Positions 1 to 8,887 of a stretch of DNA of 64,000 nucleotides are shown one piece after another. Position 1 is the stretch's first letter. Each line of letters opens with the position of its first letter. The DNA lies in assembly GCF_965213555.1 (NCBI RefSeq), contig NZ_OZ243890.1, positions 3,224,001 to 3,288,000 of the forward strand, given 5' to 3'. Position numbers and translations under genes: made by a program. This DNA comes from Acuticoccus sp965213555 (GTDB lineage Bacteria > Pseudomonadota > Alphaproteobacteria > Rhizobiales > Amorphaceae). A model generated the notes under the pieces. That model did not search any database. It was not told where the DNA came from and was given only the letters and a program-made list of their open reading frames with translations.

Positions 1-2
1 CG

Positions 3-296
3 CGGCGCGGTGACGGCGGCATCCCGGGACAGCCGGCGCCATCCGACCGCACCAAGTACGTCATCGACTTCGAGGGCGGCGCGCTCGCCGGGATCGAGGA
101 CGGCGTCGAGCTGTCCGTCGAAGCTCGAGACGGGGCGCTCTTCCAGCCGTCCGTGCACGCGGTCGTTGGCACGAACCGCTGGCGGGCGATCTTCGACCTC
201 TCGGCAGAGCCTCAAGCCAGGGTGGAGCTGCGCGCCTTCCTTCACCGACGCGGCGACGCGCTGACCGAGACGTGGACGATGCTCGCGCAGGCCTGA
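3..296 (+). CDS. Glucan biosynthesis protein (OpgG/MdoG type), C-terminal fragment
   Basis: An open frame enters from the left edge and ends at a TGA at 294-296, giving the last 97 residues of a larger protein. The tail reads KYVIDFEGG, later VELRAFL and LTETWTM. This matches the C-terminal immunoglobulin-like domain of the periplasmic OpgG/OpgD proteins, which act in synthesis of osmoregulated periplasmic glucans. The start and any signal peptide lie outside the window. The partner glucosyltransferase opgH would be expected nearby, but it is not in this window on the downstream side. Family assignment rests on the C-terminal pattern only, and G versus D cannot be decided. Confidence 0.75.
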   Translation, partial: RRGDGGIPGQPAPSDRTKYVIDFEGGALAGIEDGVELSVEARDGALFQPSVHAVVGTNRWRAIFDLSAEPQARVELRAFLHRRGDALTETWTMLAQA

Positions 297-433
297 GTGC
301 GGCTCAACGTGCCGTGCCGGAGGAAGATTTCAGACGGAAGGGATGGCCCATCGCAGGTCGAAACGTCACACTGACGCGCCGGCCGTGCGACGGCCCGGCC
401 AACGTTCGCAACACGCAAGGGGCCAGGAGACGC

Positions 434-1705
434 ATGACCAACCTTACGAACACCGCCGCCGCCACGGCGATGCTCGCCTTCGGGGCGGCCGTCGGCGCGG
501 CGCACGCGCAGGATGGCGAGCCCATCAAGATCGGCTTTATGGCGACGCTCGAAGGCACCTACACCATCCTTGGCGAGGATGGGCAGCGCGGTTTTCGCCT
601 CGCGCTGATGGAGGCCAACAACGAGGCAGGCGGGCGGCCCATCGAGGTCGTGACGGCGTCCACGGACGCATCGCCGGACTCCGCGGTGCGCGCCGCGCGC
701 AAGCTCGTCGAGCAGGACCAGGTGGACTTCATCATCGGCCCACTGTCGGGCTCTGAGGGGATCGCGCTGCGCGACCTCGCCAAGGAGTACCCCGACGTCA
801 CCTTCATCAACGGATCGTCCGGTGCGCAGGAGGCGACCTACGTCGATCCTGCGGAGAACTTCTTCCGCTACAACATGGACGGTGCGCAGTGGGGCGTCGG
901 GCTCGGTGAGTACGTGGTCAACGAGAAGGACTGGAAGTACGTCGCCTCGGTCGCTGAGGACTACTCGTTCGCCTACACCAACTTCCTCGGCTTCGCGAAG
1001 GAGTTCTGCGAGGCGGGCGGCGAGATCGTCGAGCGCTTCTGGGTGCCGCTTGGAACCAAAGACTTCGCCAGCGTGATCGCCGCGCTGCCGGACGACGTCG
1101 ACGCCATCTACCTCGGGCTGGGCGGCGGCGACGCGGTGAACTTCCTCAACCAGTACCAGCAGGCCGGCGGCGACGCGAACCTCATCGGCGGCACCATCAT
1201 GGTGGATGGCACCGTGCTGAACTCCAAGGGCCGCGCCAAGCAGGCGCTCGTCGGGACGCCGGGCTCCGGCCCGCAGGCCGACGACTGGGAGGATGAGGAC
1301 TGGCAAGCTTACATCAAGGCCTACCAGGACGCGTTCCCGCCGGAGGAGCGGTTCAACTCGCCGTCGCTGGTCGCAACGGCCTACTACAACTCGACCAACG
1401 CCGCGCTCCAGTGCCTCAACGAGATCGGGGGCGAGCTGTCGCAGGATCAGTCCGAGTTCCGTGCCTGCCTCTCCGACATCGAGCTCGACGCCCCCAACGG
1501 GCTGATCACGCTCGATGAGAACCGTCAGGCCATCGGCTCCAACTTCGTGTTCGAGGTGGTCGAGGGAGAGAACGGCGAGCTCACGACCGAGATGGTGAAG
1601 AAGGTCGACAACATCGATCAGCGGCTCGGCATGGAGGCCGCGGCGTTCGATGCCATGGGCCGTCCGTCCCGCGATGTTCCGGAGTGCGTTCCCGGCCAGG
1701 GATGA
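434..1705 (+). CDS. ABC transporter substrate-binding protein, branched-chain amino acid (LivJ-like) type
   Basis: This 423-residue protein has a signal peptide at residues 1-25 (cleavage after AHA). The mature part starts with EPIKIGFMATLEGTYTILGE, the usual opening of type I periplasmic binding proteins of the Leu/Ile/Val family. Segments such as ARKLVEQDQVDFIIGP and FINGSSGAQE fit the two-lobed fold. The ATG at 434 is chosen because AGGAGA sits just upstream and the signal peptide follows directly; the frame is open further upstream but lacks such features. No permease or ATPase of this transporter class lies next to it, so it is an orphan binding protein. The ligand is unknown; amides, aromatic acids or amino acids are all possible. 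Confidence 0.9.
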   Translation: MTNLTNTAAATAMLAFGAAVGAAHAQDGEPIKIGFMATLEGTYTILGEDGQRGFRLALMEANNEAGGRPIEVVTASTDASPDSAVRAARKLVEQDQVDFIIGPLSGSEGIALRDLAKEYPDVTFINGSSGAQEATYVDPAENFFRYNMDGAQWGVGLGEYVVNEKDWKYVASVAEDYSFAYTNFLGFAKEFCEAGGEIVERFWVPLGTKDFASVIAALPDDVDAIYLGLGGGDAVNFLNQYQQAGGDANLIGGTIMVDGTVLNSKGRAKQALVGTPGSGPQADDWEDEDWQAYIKAYQDAFPPEERFNSPSLVATAYYNSTNAALQCLNEIGGELSQDQSEFRACLSDIELDAPNGLITLDENRQAIGSNFVFEVVEGENGELTTEMVKKVDNIDQRLGMEAAAFDAMGRPSRDVPECVPGQG

Positions 1706-1730
1706 CCACGACGGTGCAGCTCGGAGCCGC

Positions 1731-2354
1731 TCACACCGGCATTGGGTTGTCCGGCCGACCGAGCTCCCACAGCGTGTCGGCCGTGGCATAGTTGTTGTAG
1801 CCGCAGCGGGCGATGGCCTGCGCCCGCTGCGCGTCGAAGCGGCCGTCCACCACGTAGTCGTCGTCGAGGTGGACGGCGACGACCTGGCCGACGACGAGGA
1901 ACCAGTCGAGCTCGCGCCCGGCGAGGTCCACCAAAGCCTCGGCGGAGATGACCCGGCACTCGAGCGCCGCGGGGCTCGCCTTCACGAACGGCGCGGCGAT
2001 GAGGCGCGAGGCTCCGGCCTCGAGCCCGGCGCGCTCGAACTCGTTCACGTCCTCGTCGAGCGTCGCTGAGGAGGTGTTCATCTCGTGCTTCAAGGCTTCG
2101 GTGGCGAGGCTGAAGGTGAACTCGCCCGTCCGCCGCGCGTTCGCCGCCGAGTGCTTTAGGCTCTGGCTCGAGAAGGCGACGATGTTCGGCCGCGACGACA
2201 GGGCGTTGAAGAACGAGTACGGACCGAGGTTGGGCACCCCGTTCGCGCTCAAGGTCCCGATCCAGCCGATGGGTCGCGGCGCGATGATCGCCTTGAACGG
2301 GTCGTAGCGCAGGCCGCTCCCTGCGGGGATACCATCGCCGTCTTCGTAGAACAT
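1731..2354 (-). CDS. Flavin reductase family protein (FMN-binding split barrel)
   Basis: This 207-residue protein has the features of the flavin-reductase-like domain: DPFKAIIAPRPIGWIGTL near the N-terminus, then NLGPYSFFNALSSRPNIVAFSS. That pattern is typical of flavoredoxin-like proteins that bind FMN and either reduce flavin for partner monooxygenases or act as FMN-dependent oxidoreductases. The ATG at 2354 is preferred over an in-frame TTG at 2384 because a GGAGCGG ribosome site precedes it. It is convergent with the LivJ-like gene (25 bp apart) and divergent from the aminotransferase gene. Substrate and partner cannot be inferred. Confidence 0.85.
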   Translation of the reverse strand: MFYEDGDGIPAGSGLRYDPFKAIIAPRPIGWIGTLSANGVPNLGPYSFFNALSSRPNIVAFSSQSLKHSAANARRTGEFTFSLATEALKHEMNTSSATLDEDVNEFERAGLEAGASRLIAAPFVKASPAALECRVISAEALVDLAGRELDWFLVVGQVVAVHLDDDYVVDGRFDAQRAQAIARCGYNNYATADTLWELGRPDNPMPV

Positions 2355-2455
2355 GCATCCGCTCCGGTTGACGCGACGGACCAAGCACGGCCCAACGGCG
2401 GCGACAACCGTCCCGCCCGATCCCGTCGGTGCCGCCGCGACAACGAGGACACTCG

Positions 2456-3637
2456 ATGCGTTATGCCTCCATCACCGACCGCATGGCGGGTCTTGGCTCC
2501 GGCAAGTGGGCCGTCCACGTCGAGGCGCGGCGTCGGGCTGCAGCCGGGAACCGCATCATCGAGCTCACCATCGGCGAGCCTGACGTCGCGCCCGAGCCCG
2601 CGCTCCTCGAGGTGATGATGCACGCGCTCCGTGCCGGGCGCACGCGCTACGGCAGCGGACGGGCCGACCCGGCGCTCGCCGCGGTGATCGCCGAGCGCTA
2701 CGCGAGGCGTTCGGGCCGGTCCGTCGCCGCGGCGAACGTTCTAGCCTTCCCCGGCACCCAGGCCGCGCTCTACGCCTCGATGACGGCGCTCGCCGACCAC
2801 GGCGACGAGGTGCTCGTGGGCGATCCCATGTACGCCACCTACGAGGGCGTCGTCCGTGCGACGGGGGCGCGGGTACGCCCGGTGCCGCTGCGCGCCGCGG
2901 ACCGTTTCCACATGCGCGCCGAGGATCTCGAAGCAGCCGTGACGCCGCAGTGCCGCGTCCTCCTGCTCAACTCGCCGCACAACCCGACGGGCGCGACGCT
3001 GACGCGGGACGAGATCGCCGCCATCGGCGAGGTGTGCCGGCGCCACGACCTGTGGATCGTGTCGGACGAGGTCTACGAGGAGCTGACCTTCGACGGCGCC
3101 TTCGCCTCGCCCTTCGACGATCCGGCGCTCGCCGAGCGCACCGTCGCGGTGTCGTCGATCTCCAAATCCCATGCCGCGCCGGGGCTGCGCTCGGGCTGGG
3201 CGGTGGGGCCGCAGGAGTTCTGCCAGCGGCTGTTGCCCATCTCCGAGACCATGCTGTTCGGCACGCCGCCGTTCATCGCCGACGCGACGGCGCACGCGCT
3301 CGGCGCGGCGTCCGCGACGGCGGAGCGGATGCGGCTGGCCTACCGCCGCAGGGCCGGCCTCGTGGCGGAGAGCATCGCATCGCCGCTCGTCCCGCTCATT
3401 CCGGACGGCGGCATGTTCATCCTCGTCGACGTTGCCGCGACGGGGCTCGACGGCGAGGGCTTCGCCTGGCGGCTGCTCGACGAGGGCGTCGCGGTGATGC
3501 CTGGCGGCTCCTTCGGTGAGGGCGCGCGCACGTTCCTGCGCATCAGCCTCACCGTGCCCGACGAGGCGCTCGCCGAGGCGTGCTCGCGGATGAACCGCCT
3601 CGCCGAGCGCGTGGTCCCGGAACGCCGTCGCGCGTGA
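2456..3637 (+). CDS. PLP-dependent aminotransferase, class I/II (aspartate aminotransferase family)
   Basis: The 393-residue protein is a fold-type I PLP enzyme. It has IELTIGEPDV near the N-terminus, LLNSPHNPTGATL, VSDEVYEEL, and the PLP-binding SSISKSHAAPGLRSGW with the Schiff-base lysine at about residue 237. The C-terminal Arg motif FLRISL, which binds the substrate carboxylate, is present. The start at 2456 follows GAGGACACTCG. It is divergently arranged from the flavin reductase gene across about 100 bp. The family covers aspartate, aromatic and other amino acid aminotransferases, and the sequence alone does not settle the amino donor. Confidence 0.9.
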   Translation: MRYASITDRMAGLGSGKWAVHVEARRRAAAGNRIIELTIGEPDVAPEPALLEVMMHALRAGRTRYGSGRADPALAAVIAERYARRSGRSVAAANVLAFPGTQAALYASMTALADHGDEVLVGDPMYATYEGVVRATGARVRPVPLRAADRFHMRAEDLEAAVTPQCRVLLLNSPHNPTGATLTRDEIAAIGEVCRRHDLWIVSDEVYEELTFDGAFASPFDDPALAERTVAVSSISKSHAAPGLRSGWAVGPQEFCQRLLPISETMLFGTPPFIADATAHALGAASATAERMRLAYRRRAGLVAESIASPLVPLIPDGGMFILVDVAATGLDGEGFAWRLLDEGVAVMPGGSFGEGARTFLRISLTVPDEALAEACSRMNRLAERVVPERRRA

Positions 3638-3644
3638 CGCCTCC

Positions 3645-4274
3645 TCACGGCATCGGGATGTCCTGGGCAGACGGCACGGAGTAGCCGCGCTGCACGGCCG
3701 GGCGCTCGGCGATCGCGAGGTACCAGCGCTTGACGTTCGGGAACTGGTCGAGGTCGACCCCATGCCACTCGAACCGCGCCGCCCACGGCCACGTCGCGAC
3801 GTCGGCGACGGAGTAGGAGCCGGCGATGGCCTCGCGCCCCTCCAGGCGCTTGTCGAGCACGCCGTAGAGCCGCTGCGTCTCCTTGAGGAAGCGCTCCTCG
3901 GCGTAGTCCGCCTTGCCCTTGTTGAAGCGGTGGAAGTGGTGCGCCTGGCCGAGCATCGGGCCGAAGCCGCCCATCTGCCACATCAGCCACTCGGTGGCGC
4001 GCCAGCGCTCCTCCCCGTCCGTCGGCATCAGCTTGCCCGCCTTGTCCGCGAGGTAGAGCAGGATCGCGCCGGACTCCATCAGCGTGAGGCCGGTGTCCGT
4101 GTCGCGGATCCCGGGGATCTTGTTGTTCGGCGCGACGGCGAGGAACTCGGCGCCGAACTGCTCGTCCTTGGTGATGTCGATGGGGTGGACGGAGTAGTCG
4201 AGGCCGCACTCCTCCAGCATGATGGAGGCCTTCTTCCCGTTCGGCGTGCCCCACGTGTAAAGCTCGATCGTCAT
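3645..4274 (-). CDS. Glutathione S-transferase, nu-class-like (YfcG/YghU type)
   Basis: The 209-residue protein begins MTIELYTWGTPNGKKASIMLEE. The TPN motif near the N-terminus is the glutathione-binding signature of the YfcG/YghU disulfide-bond oxidoreductases, which replace the usual catalytic Tyr/Ser/Cys. NNKIPGIRD and LMESGAILLYLADK complete the thioredoxin-like domain, and the helical C-terminal domain follows (SVADVATWPW, then FPNVKRWY). The ATG at 4274 has AAGGGGA upstream. The gene is convergent with the aminotransferase gene (7 bp apart) and divergent from the TAXI binding-protein gene. Likely activity is glutathione-dependent disulfide or peroxide reduction; the physiological substrate is unknown. 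Confidence 0.88.
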   Translation of the reverse strand: MTIELYTWGTPNGKKASIMLEECGLDYSVHPIDITKDEQFGAEFLAVAPNNKIPGIRDTDTGLTLMESGAILLYLADKAGKLMPTDGEERWRATEWLMWQMGGFGPMLGQAHHFHRFNKGKADYAEERFLKETQRLYGVLDKRLEGREAIAGSYSVADVATWPWAARFEWHGVDLDQFPNVKRWYLAIAERPAVQRGYSVPSAQDIPMP

Positions 4275-4424
4275 AAGGTCCCCTTCGCTGATCACGACGC
4301 TTATAGCGAGTGGGCGCGGCCTGACCACGCTCGCTGGTTCGCACGGCGGGCTTGCTCCGCGCGCGGCAACCGCTAAGACGTTCGACAAGCGACTCGTTCA
4401 AGCGTCGCATGTTGGGAGGAACTG

Positions 4425-5363
4425 ATGAGGAACGTACTCTTCGCGGCAGCCGCAACCGGTGCCGTGCTCGTCGCGGGCGCGGCCGAGGCGCAGCAGCTCC
4501 GCTTCATGACCGGGCCGCAGGGCGGCTCCTGGTACCCGCTCGGCGGCGCGATCCAGAACATCGTCGAGTCCAACATCGACGGCACGTCGGTCCAGGTCCT
4601 GCCGGGCGCGGGCATCGCCAACGTGAAGGCGATCATGGCCGGCCGCGCCGACATGAGCCTTGCGAACTCGGTCTCCACCGTGGACGCCATCGCCGGCAAC
4701 CCGCCGTTCGACGCAAAGGCGGACGACATCTGCAACATGGGGACGCTGTACCCGCAGTTCTTCCAGTTCGTCGCCCTCGCCGACTCGGGGATCCAGTCGT
4801 CCGCCGACCTCGCGGGCAAGGCCGCGGCGATCCAACCCGAGGGCAACACCGGCGAGGCGATCACCGAGCACCTCCTCCAGGTGAACGGACTGACCTACGA
4901 CGACCTCAGCCGCGTCAACCAGGGCTCCTACACGGATGCTGTGTCGCTCATGAAGGACGGCAACGCGCAGTTCTTCACGCTGGTGACGACGGTGCCCGCG
5001 GGCGCCATCATGGACCTCGCCTCCGCGCGCGACATCAAGATGGTGCCGGTGGAGGGCGAGATCCTCGCCAAGATGCAGGAGCTCAACTCGGGCTACAAGG
5101 AGCGCACGATCCCCGCCGGCAGCTACCCCGGGCAGGACGAGGACGTGACGACCATCGGCTTCTCCACCCACCTCATCACCACCTGCTCGGCGGACGAGGA
5201 GCTCATTTACAACGTCATCAAGAACATCGCCGAGAACATCCCCGACCTCGCGGTGATCGCCAATGCCGTGGAGGGGCTGACGCCGGAGGAGATGGCAACG
5301 GACATTGGCGTTCCGATGCATCCGGGTGCCCAGCGCTTCTACGACGAGCAGGGCGCGAGCTGA
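4425..5363 (+). CDS. TAXI-family TRAP transporter solute-binding protein
   Basis: The 312-residue protein has a signal peptide cleaved after AEA (residue 22). The mature N-terminus, QLRFMTGPQGGSWYPLGGAIQNI, is the TAXI signature: a small-ligand-binding periplasmic protein that feeds TRAP permeases. GRADMSLANS and the late PGQDEDVTTIGFSTHLI are also typical, as is the end MHPGAQRFYDEQG. A strong GGGAGG lies upstream of the ATG. The fused permease follows 85 bp downstream on the same strand, so the two form a complete secondary uptake system driven by an ion gradient. The ligand is not predictable; glutamate-like and dicarboxylic compounds are known for relatives. Confidence 0.93.
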   Translation: MRNVLFAAAATGAVLVAGAAEAQQLRFMTGPQGGSWYPLGGAIQNIVESNIDGTSVQVLPGAGIANVKAIMAGRADMSLANSVSTVDAIAGNPPFDAKADDICNMGTLYPQFFQFVALADSGIQSSADLAGKAAAIQPEGNTGEAITEHLLQVNGLTYDDLSRVNQGSYTDAVSLMKDGNAQFFTLVTTVPAGAIMDLASARDIKMVPVEGEILAKMQELNSGYKERTIPAGSYPGQDEDVTTIGFSTHLITTCSADEELIYNVIKNIAENIPDLAVIANAVEGLTPEEMATDIGVPMHPGAQRFYDEQGAS

Positions 5364-5448
5364 CGCCGACGCCGTCCGGCGAGCCACCCCATAGGCCGGC
5401 CTGCGCGGCGTCGCCTGCGCGGGCCATCACCGACCGCGTGATGTTGCC

Positions 5449-7332
5449 ATGGCCCTGATCTCGACGCTGCGCAACTCCTGGGGTTCGACCACGGTCTCCG
5501 CGGTCGCGCTGTCGATGGCGCTCTATCACCTCTACGTCGCGTTCGTCGGGCCGCCCGACGCGCTTGTGTTCCGCGCGGTTCACCTCGCCTTCGTGCTGGC
5601 GCTGGCGTTCCTCATGCTGCCGCTGCGCGGCACGCGCGACGAGAAGACCGGCGCGCCGGGCATCGTCGACCTCGTCCTGTTGGCGGCGGCGCTCGGCGCG
5701 GCGCTCTACCCCATCGCCGTCTACGGCTACATCACCAACCGCATCTACTACGTCGATCCGCTGGTCACCCCGGACTTCGTGTTCGGCATCCTCGCCATCG
5801 TCCTCATCCTCGAGGCGACGCGACGCGCCGTCGGCTGGGCGCTGCCGGCCACCGCGGCGGTGTTCCTCGTCTACGCCCTGGTCTGGAAGGGCTTCGGCGT
5901 CGAGATCGTCCTCGACCAGCTCTACATGACGACGGAGGGGATCTTCGGCATCCCGCTCGCCGTCTCGGCCACCTACATCGTCCTCTTCATCATCTTCGGC
6001 GCGCTCGTAGAGCGCTCCGGCGCGGGCCGCCTGTTCATGGACTTCGCCATGAGCCTCACCGGCCACGCCGCCGGCGGCCCCGCGAAGGTGGCGTGCGTGA
6101 CGAGCGGCCTGTTCGGCTCGGTGTCCGGCAGCGCGGTCGCCAACGTGATGACGACGGGCGTGTTCACCATCCCGATGATGCAGCGCATCGGCTACCGCCG
6201 TGGCTTCGCCGGTGCGGTTGAGGCGGTGGCCTCCACGGGCGGGCAGATCATGCCGCCGATCATGGGCGCCGCCGCCTTCGTCATGGCCGAGTTCCTCGGC
6301 GTTTCCTACCTCCAGGTGGCCGCGTTCGCGCTGTTCCCGGCGCTGCTCTACTACGTGGCGCTCTTCATGGCGGTGCACTTCGAGGCCAAGCGCACCGGCA
6401 TGAAGGGGCTGCCGCGCTCCGAGCTCCCCAGCCTGCGCAAGACGCTCATCGAGCGCGGGCACCTCTTCCTGCCGCTCGTCATCATCATCGCCGTCCTCCT
6501 CGCGGGCTACTCGGCGCCCCTATCGGCGCTCGCGGGGATCGTGTCGGTGGTGCCGGCGGCGCTGCTGCGCTCCACGACGCGCAGCGAGGTCGACCTCGCG
6601 GTCGTCGCCGATGGGCTGATCTCGGGCGCCAAGAACACGGTGGCGGTGGCACTCGCCTGCGCGTGCGCCGGCATCGTCGTGGGCACCATCACGCTCACCA
6701 ACCTCGGCACCGAGTTCACCCAGCTCGTGATCTTGGTTTCCCAGGACTCGCTCGTCCTCGCGCTGGTCCTCACGATGATCGCCGGCATCATCCTCGGCAT
6801 GGGGATGCCCACGACGCCGGCCTACATCGTTCAGGTGGCGCTGCTCGTCCCCGCCCTCGTCAAGCTCGGCGTGGTCCTCGAGGCTGCGCACATGTTCGTG
6901 TTCTACTACGCGATCCTGTCGGCGATCACGCCGCCGGTCGCGCTCGCGGTCTACGCGGCCAACGGCATCTCGCGCGGCGGGCTTTGGGACACGGGCTACG
7001 CGGCGCTGAAGCTCGGGGCGACGGGCTACATCATCCCGTTCATGTTCGTATTCGGTCCGTCGATCCTCTTGATCGGAACCTGGCCGCGGATCACGACGAC
7101 GCTCATCACCGCGCTCGTCGGGGTCGTCTGCCTCGCCGGTGGCATGACGGGCTACTTCCTGCGCAGGGCGGGCGTCGTCGAGCGGCTCCTCCTCATCACC
7201 GCGGCGCTCGTCCTTATCAAGCCGGGGATCGTGACGGACGCGGTGGGCGCCGGCCTCATCGCGATCGTCGTCGCGATCCAGCTCGCCATGGGACGACGCG
7301 AGGCGCGTGTCGCTGGACAGGCGGCCGAGTAG
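5449..7332 (+). CDS. TRAP transporter fused permease (DctQ-DctM fusion type)
   Basis: The 627-residue polytopic membrane protein has an N-terminal segment of about five hydrophobic helices (DctQ-like). A DctM-like domain follows, carrying GLFGSVSGSAVANVMTTG, ASTGGQIMPPIMGAAAFVMAEF and a second repeat with LGMGMPTTPAYIV and ITPPVALAVYAANG. This is the architecture of fused TRAP permeases that work with TAXI binding proteins. It lies directly downstream of one (4425-5363). It probably imports the ligand with sodium or protons. The ribosome site before the ATG at 5449 is poor, so the exact start is less certain than the product. Confidence 0.92.
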   Translation: MALISTLRNSWGSTTVSAVALSMALYHLYVAFVGPPDALVFRAVHLAFVLALAFLMLPLRGTRDEKTGAPGIVDLVLLAAALGAALYPIAVYGYITNRIYYVDPLVTPDFVFGILAIVLILEATRRAVGWALPATAAVFLVYALVWKGFGVEIVLDQLYMTTEGIFGIPLAVSATYIVLFIIFGALVERSGAGRLFMDFAMSLTGHAAGGPAKVACVTSGLFGSVSGSAVANVMTTGVFTIPMMQRIGYRRGFAGAVEAVASTGGQIMPPIMGAAAFVMAEFLGVSYLQVAAFALFPALLYYVALFMAVHFEAKRTGMKGLPRSELPSLRKTLIERGHLFLPLVIIIAVLLAGYSAPLSALAGIVSVVPAALLRSTTRSEVDLAVVADGLISGAKNTVAVALACACAGIVVGTITLTNLGTEFTQLVILVSQDSLVLALVLTMIAGIILGMGMPTTPAYIVQVALLVPALVKLGVVLEAAHMFVFYYAILSAITPPVALAVYAANGISRGGLWDTGYAALKLGATGYIIPFMFVFGPSILLIGTWPRITTTLITALVGVVCLAGGMTGYFLRRAGVVERLLLITAALVLIKPGIVTDAVGAGLIAIVVAIQLAMGRREARVAGQAAE

Positions 7333-7339
7333 GGGACGA

Positions 7340-8887
7340 TCAGCCGGGCTCGCCGTGCCCCCCGCCGCCGGGGGTCTCGACGATCAGCCGCTCACCGGGC
7401 GCGATCGGCTGCGTGCCCTTGCCGGCGAGCGTGCGACCCTCGGAGGTGGCGAGCCGGCCGGGCGCGCCGTCGCTGCCGCCGGCCCGTCCCCGCGGCGGGA
7501 AGCGGATGCGGTCGAAGGCGGCGAGGAGCTCCATCGGCGCGCCGTCACGGTGCGCGATCTCGATCACCTGCCCGTCACCGCCCCGGTGACGTCCCGTGCC
7601 GCCCGAACCCTCGCGCAGCTCACGGCGCCAGAACACCAGCGGCGCCGCCGCCTCCATGACCTCAACCGGCGAGCCCCTGACGCCGGACGGGAAGGCGGTG
7701 GCCGAGAGCCCCGCCTTGTCCGGCCGCGCGCCCGTCCCGCCGTTGGTCGTGATCGTCACGGCGAAGGCGTCGGGCGTGCCGGTGCCGCCGCGGAGCGTGA
7801 TGTTCCACAGGCACGACGTCCCCTCCGCCGGCACCACGTGCGGGATGAGCGGGGCGAGCGCTCCGAACACCACGTCCGGCAGCATCTGGCCGATGACGTG
7901 GCGCGAGGACACCGGTGCGCCGCGAGGCGCGTTGAGGATCGATCCACGCGGCGCGTCGATGACCCAGCCCGACAGCGAGCCCGCGTTGTTCGGCACGTCC
8001 GGCGCGATGGCGCAGGCGAGGCCGAACGCGGTGTAGGCGCGCGTGTAGGCGAGCGGCACGTTGATGCCGCGGCCCACGGCCGGCGAGGTGCCCGCGAAGT
8101 CGACGCGCACCCCATCCTCGCCGACGGTGAGCGCGGCGGCGAGGGTGATGGGCTCGTCGAGCCCGTCCACCGTCATCTGCGACTTTGTTGTGCCGCGGGG
8201 GAGCCTCGTAATGCGCTCCAGCACCGCGCGCCGCGAGGTCGAGACGATGTGGTCGGCGAGCGCCTCTAGCCCGTCGAGCCGGTGCTCGTCCATCATCTGC
8301 GACAGCCGCCTTGCGCCCACCTCGTTGCAGGCGATGAGCGAGTGGACGTCCCCCTCGCTCTCCACCGGCAGACGGGAGTTGGCGCGGACCATCGCCATCA
8401 GCGTCTCGTTGAGCGCGCCGCGATCCACGAGCTTCAGGAACGGCACCGACAGCCCCTCCATGAGGACGTCCGTGCCGTCAGGGCCGAAGCCGATGCCGCC
8501 GACGTCGATGAGGTGGCTGGTGCAAGAGAACAGCGCCACCAGCTTGCCCTTGTGGAACGCGGGGGACGTCACCACAAAGTCGTTGAGGTGCCCCGTGCCG
8601 CGCCAGGGGTCGTTGGTGACGTAGTGGTCCCCCTCGGCCATCGTGACGACCGGGAAGCGCTCGATGAAGTGGCGGACGCTCTCGGCCATGGAGTTGACGT
8701 GCCCCGGCGTGCCGGTGACGGCCTGGGCGAGCATCCGGCCGTCGAGGTCGAACACCCCGGCCGACAGGTCGCCCGCCTCGCGCACGATGGTGGAGAACGC
8801 GGTGCGCAGGAGCGTCTGGGCCTGCTCCTCCACGACGGCGAGGAGCCGGTCCCACATCACCTTGTGGCGGATGGCGTCGGCGCTCAT
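7340..8887 (-). CDS. Hydantoinase B/oxoprolinase family subunit
   Basis: The 515-residue protein fits the HyuB family: an N-terminal DRLLAVVEEQAQTLLRTAFSTIVREAGDLS pattern, then GHVNSMAESVRHF, then DPWRGTGHLNDFVV with likely metal ligands, and a late GGTGTPDAFAVTITTNGGTGARPDKAG segment. Members are the B subunits of ATP-dependent N-methylhydantoinase, 5-oxoprolinase and acetophenone/acetone carboxylase-type enzymes. The start codon overlaps the stop of the A subunit gene (ATGA). It converges with the TAXI-TRAP permease gene only 7 bp away, which raises the possibility that the transporter supplies a cyclic amide, but this is inference. Confidence 0.9.
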   Translation of the reverse strand: MSADAIRHKVMWDRLLAVVEEQAQTLLRTAFSTIVREAGDLSAGVFDLDGRMLAQAVTGTPGHVNSMAESVRHFIERFPVVTMAEGDHYVTNDPWRGTGHLNDFVVTSPAFHKGKLVALFSCTSHLIDVGGIGFGPDGTDVLMEGLSVPFLKLVDRGALNETLMAMVRANSRLPVESEGDVHSLIACNEVGARRLSQMMDEHRLDGLEALADHIVSTSRRAVLERITRLPRGTTKSQMTVDGLDEPITLAAALTVGEDGVRVDFAGTSPAVGRGINVPLAYTRAYTAFGLACAIAPDVPNNAGSLSGWVIDAPRGSILNAPRGAPVSSRHVIGQMLPDVVFGALAPLIPHVVPAEGTSCLWNITLRGGTGTPDAFAVTITTNGGTGARPDKAGLSATAFPSGVRGSPVEVMEAAAPLVFWRRELREGSGGTGRHRGGDGQVIEIAHRDGAPMELLAAFDRIRFPPRGRAGGSDGAPGRLATSEGRTLAGKGTQPIAPGERLIVETPGGGGHGEPG

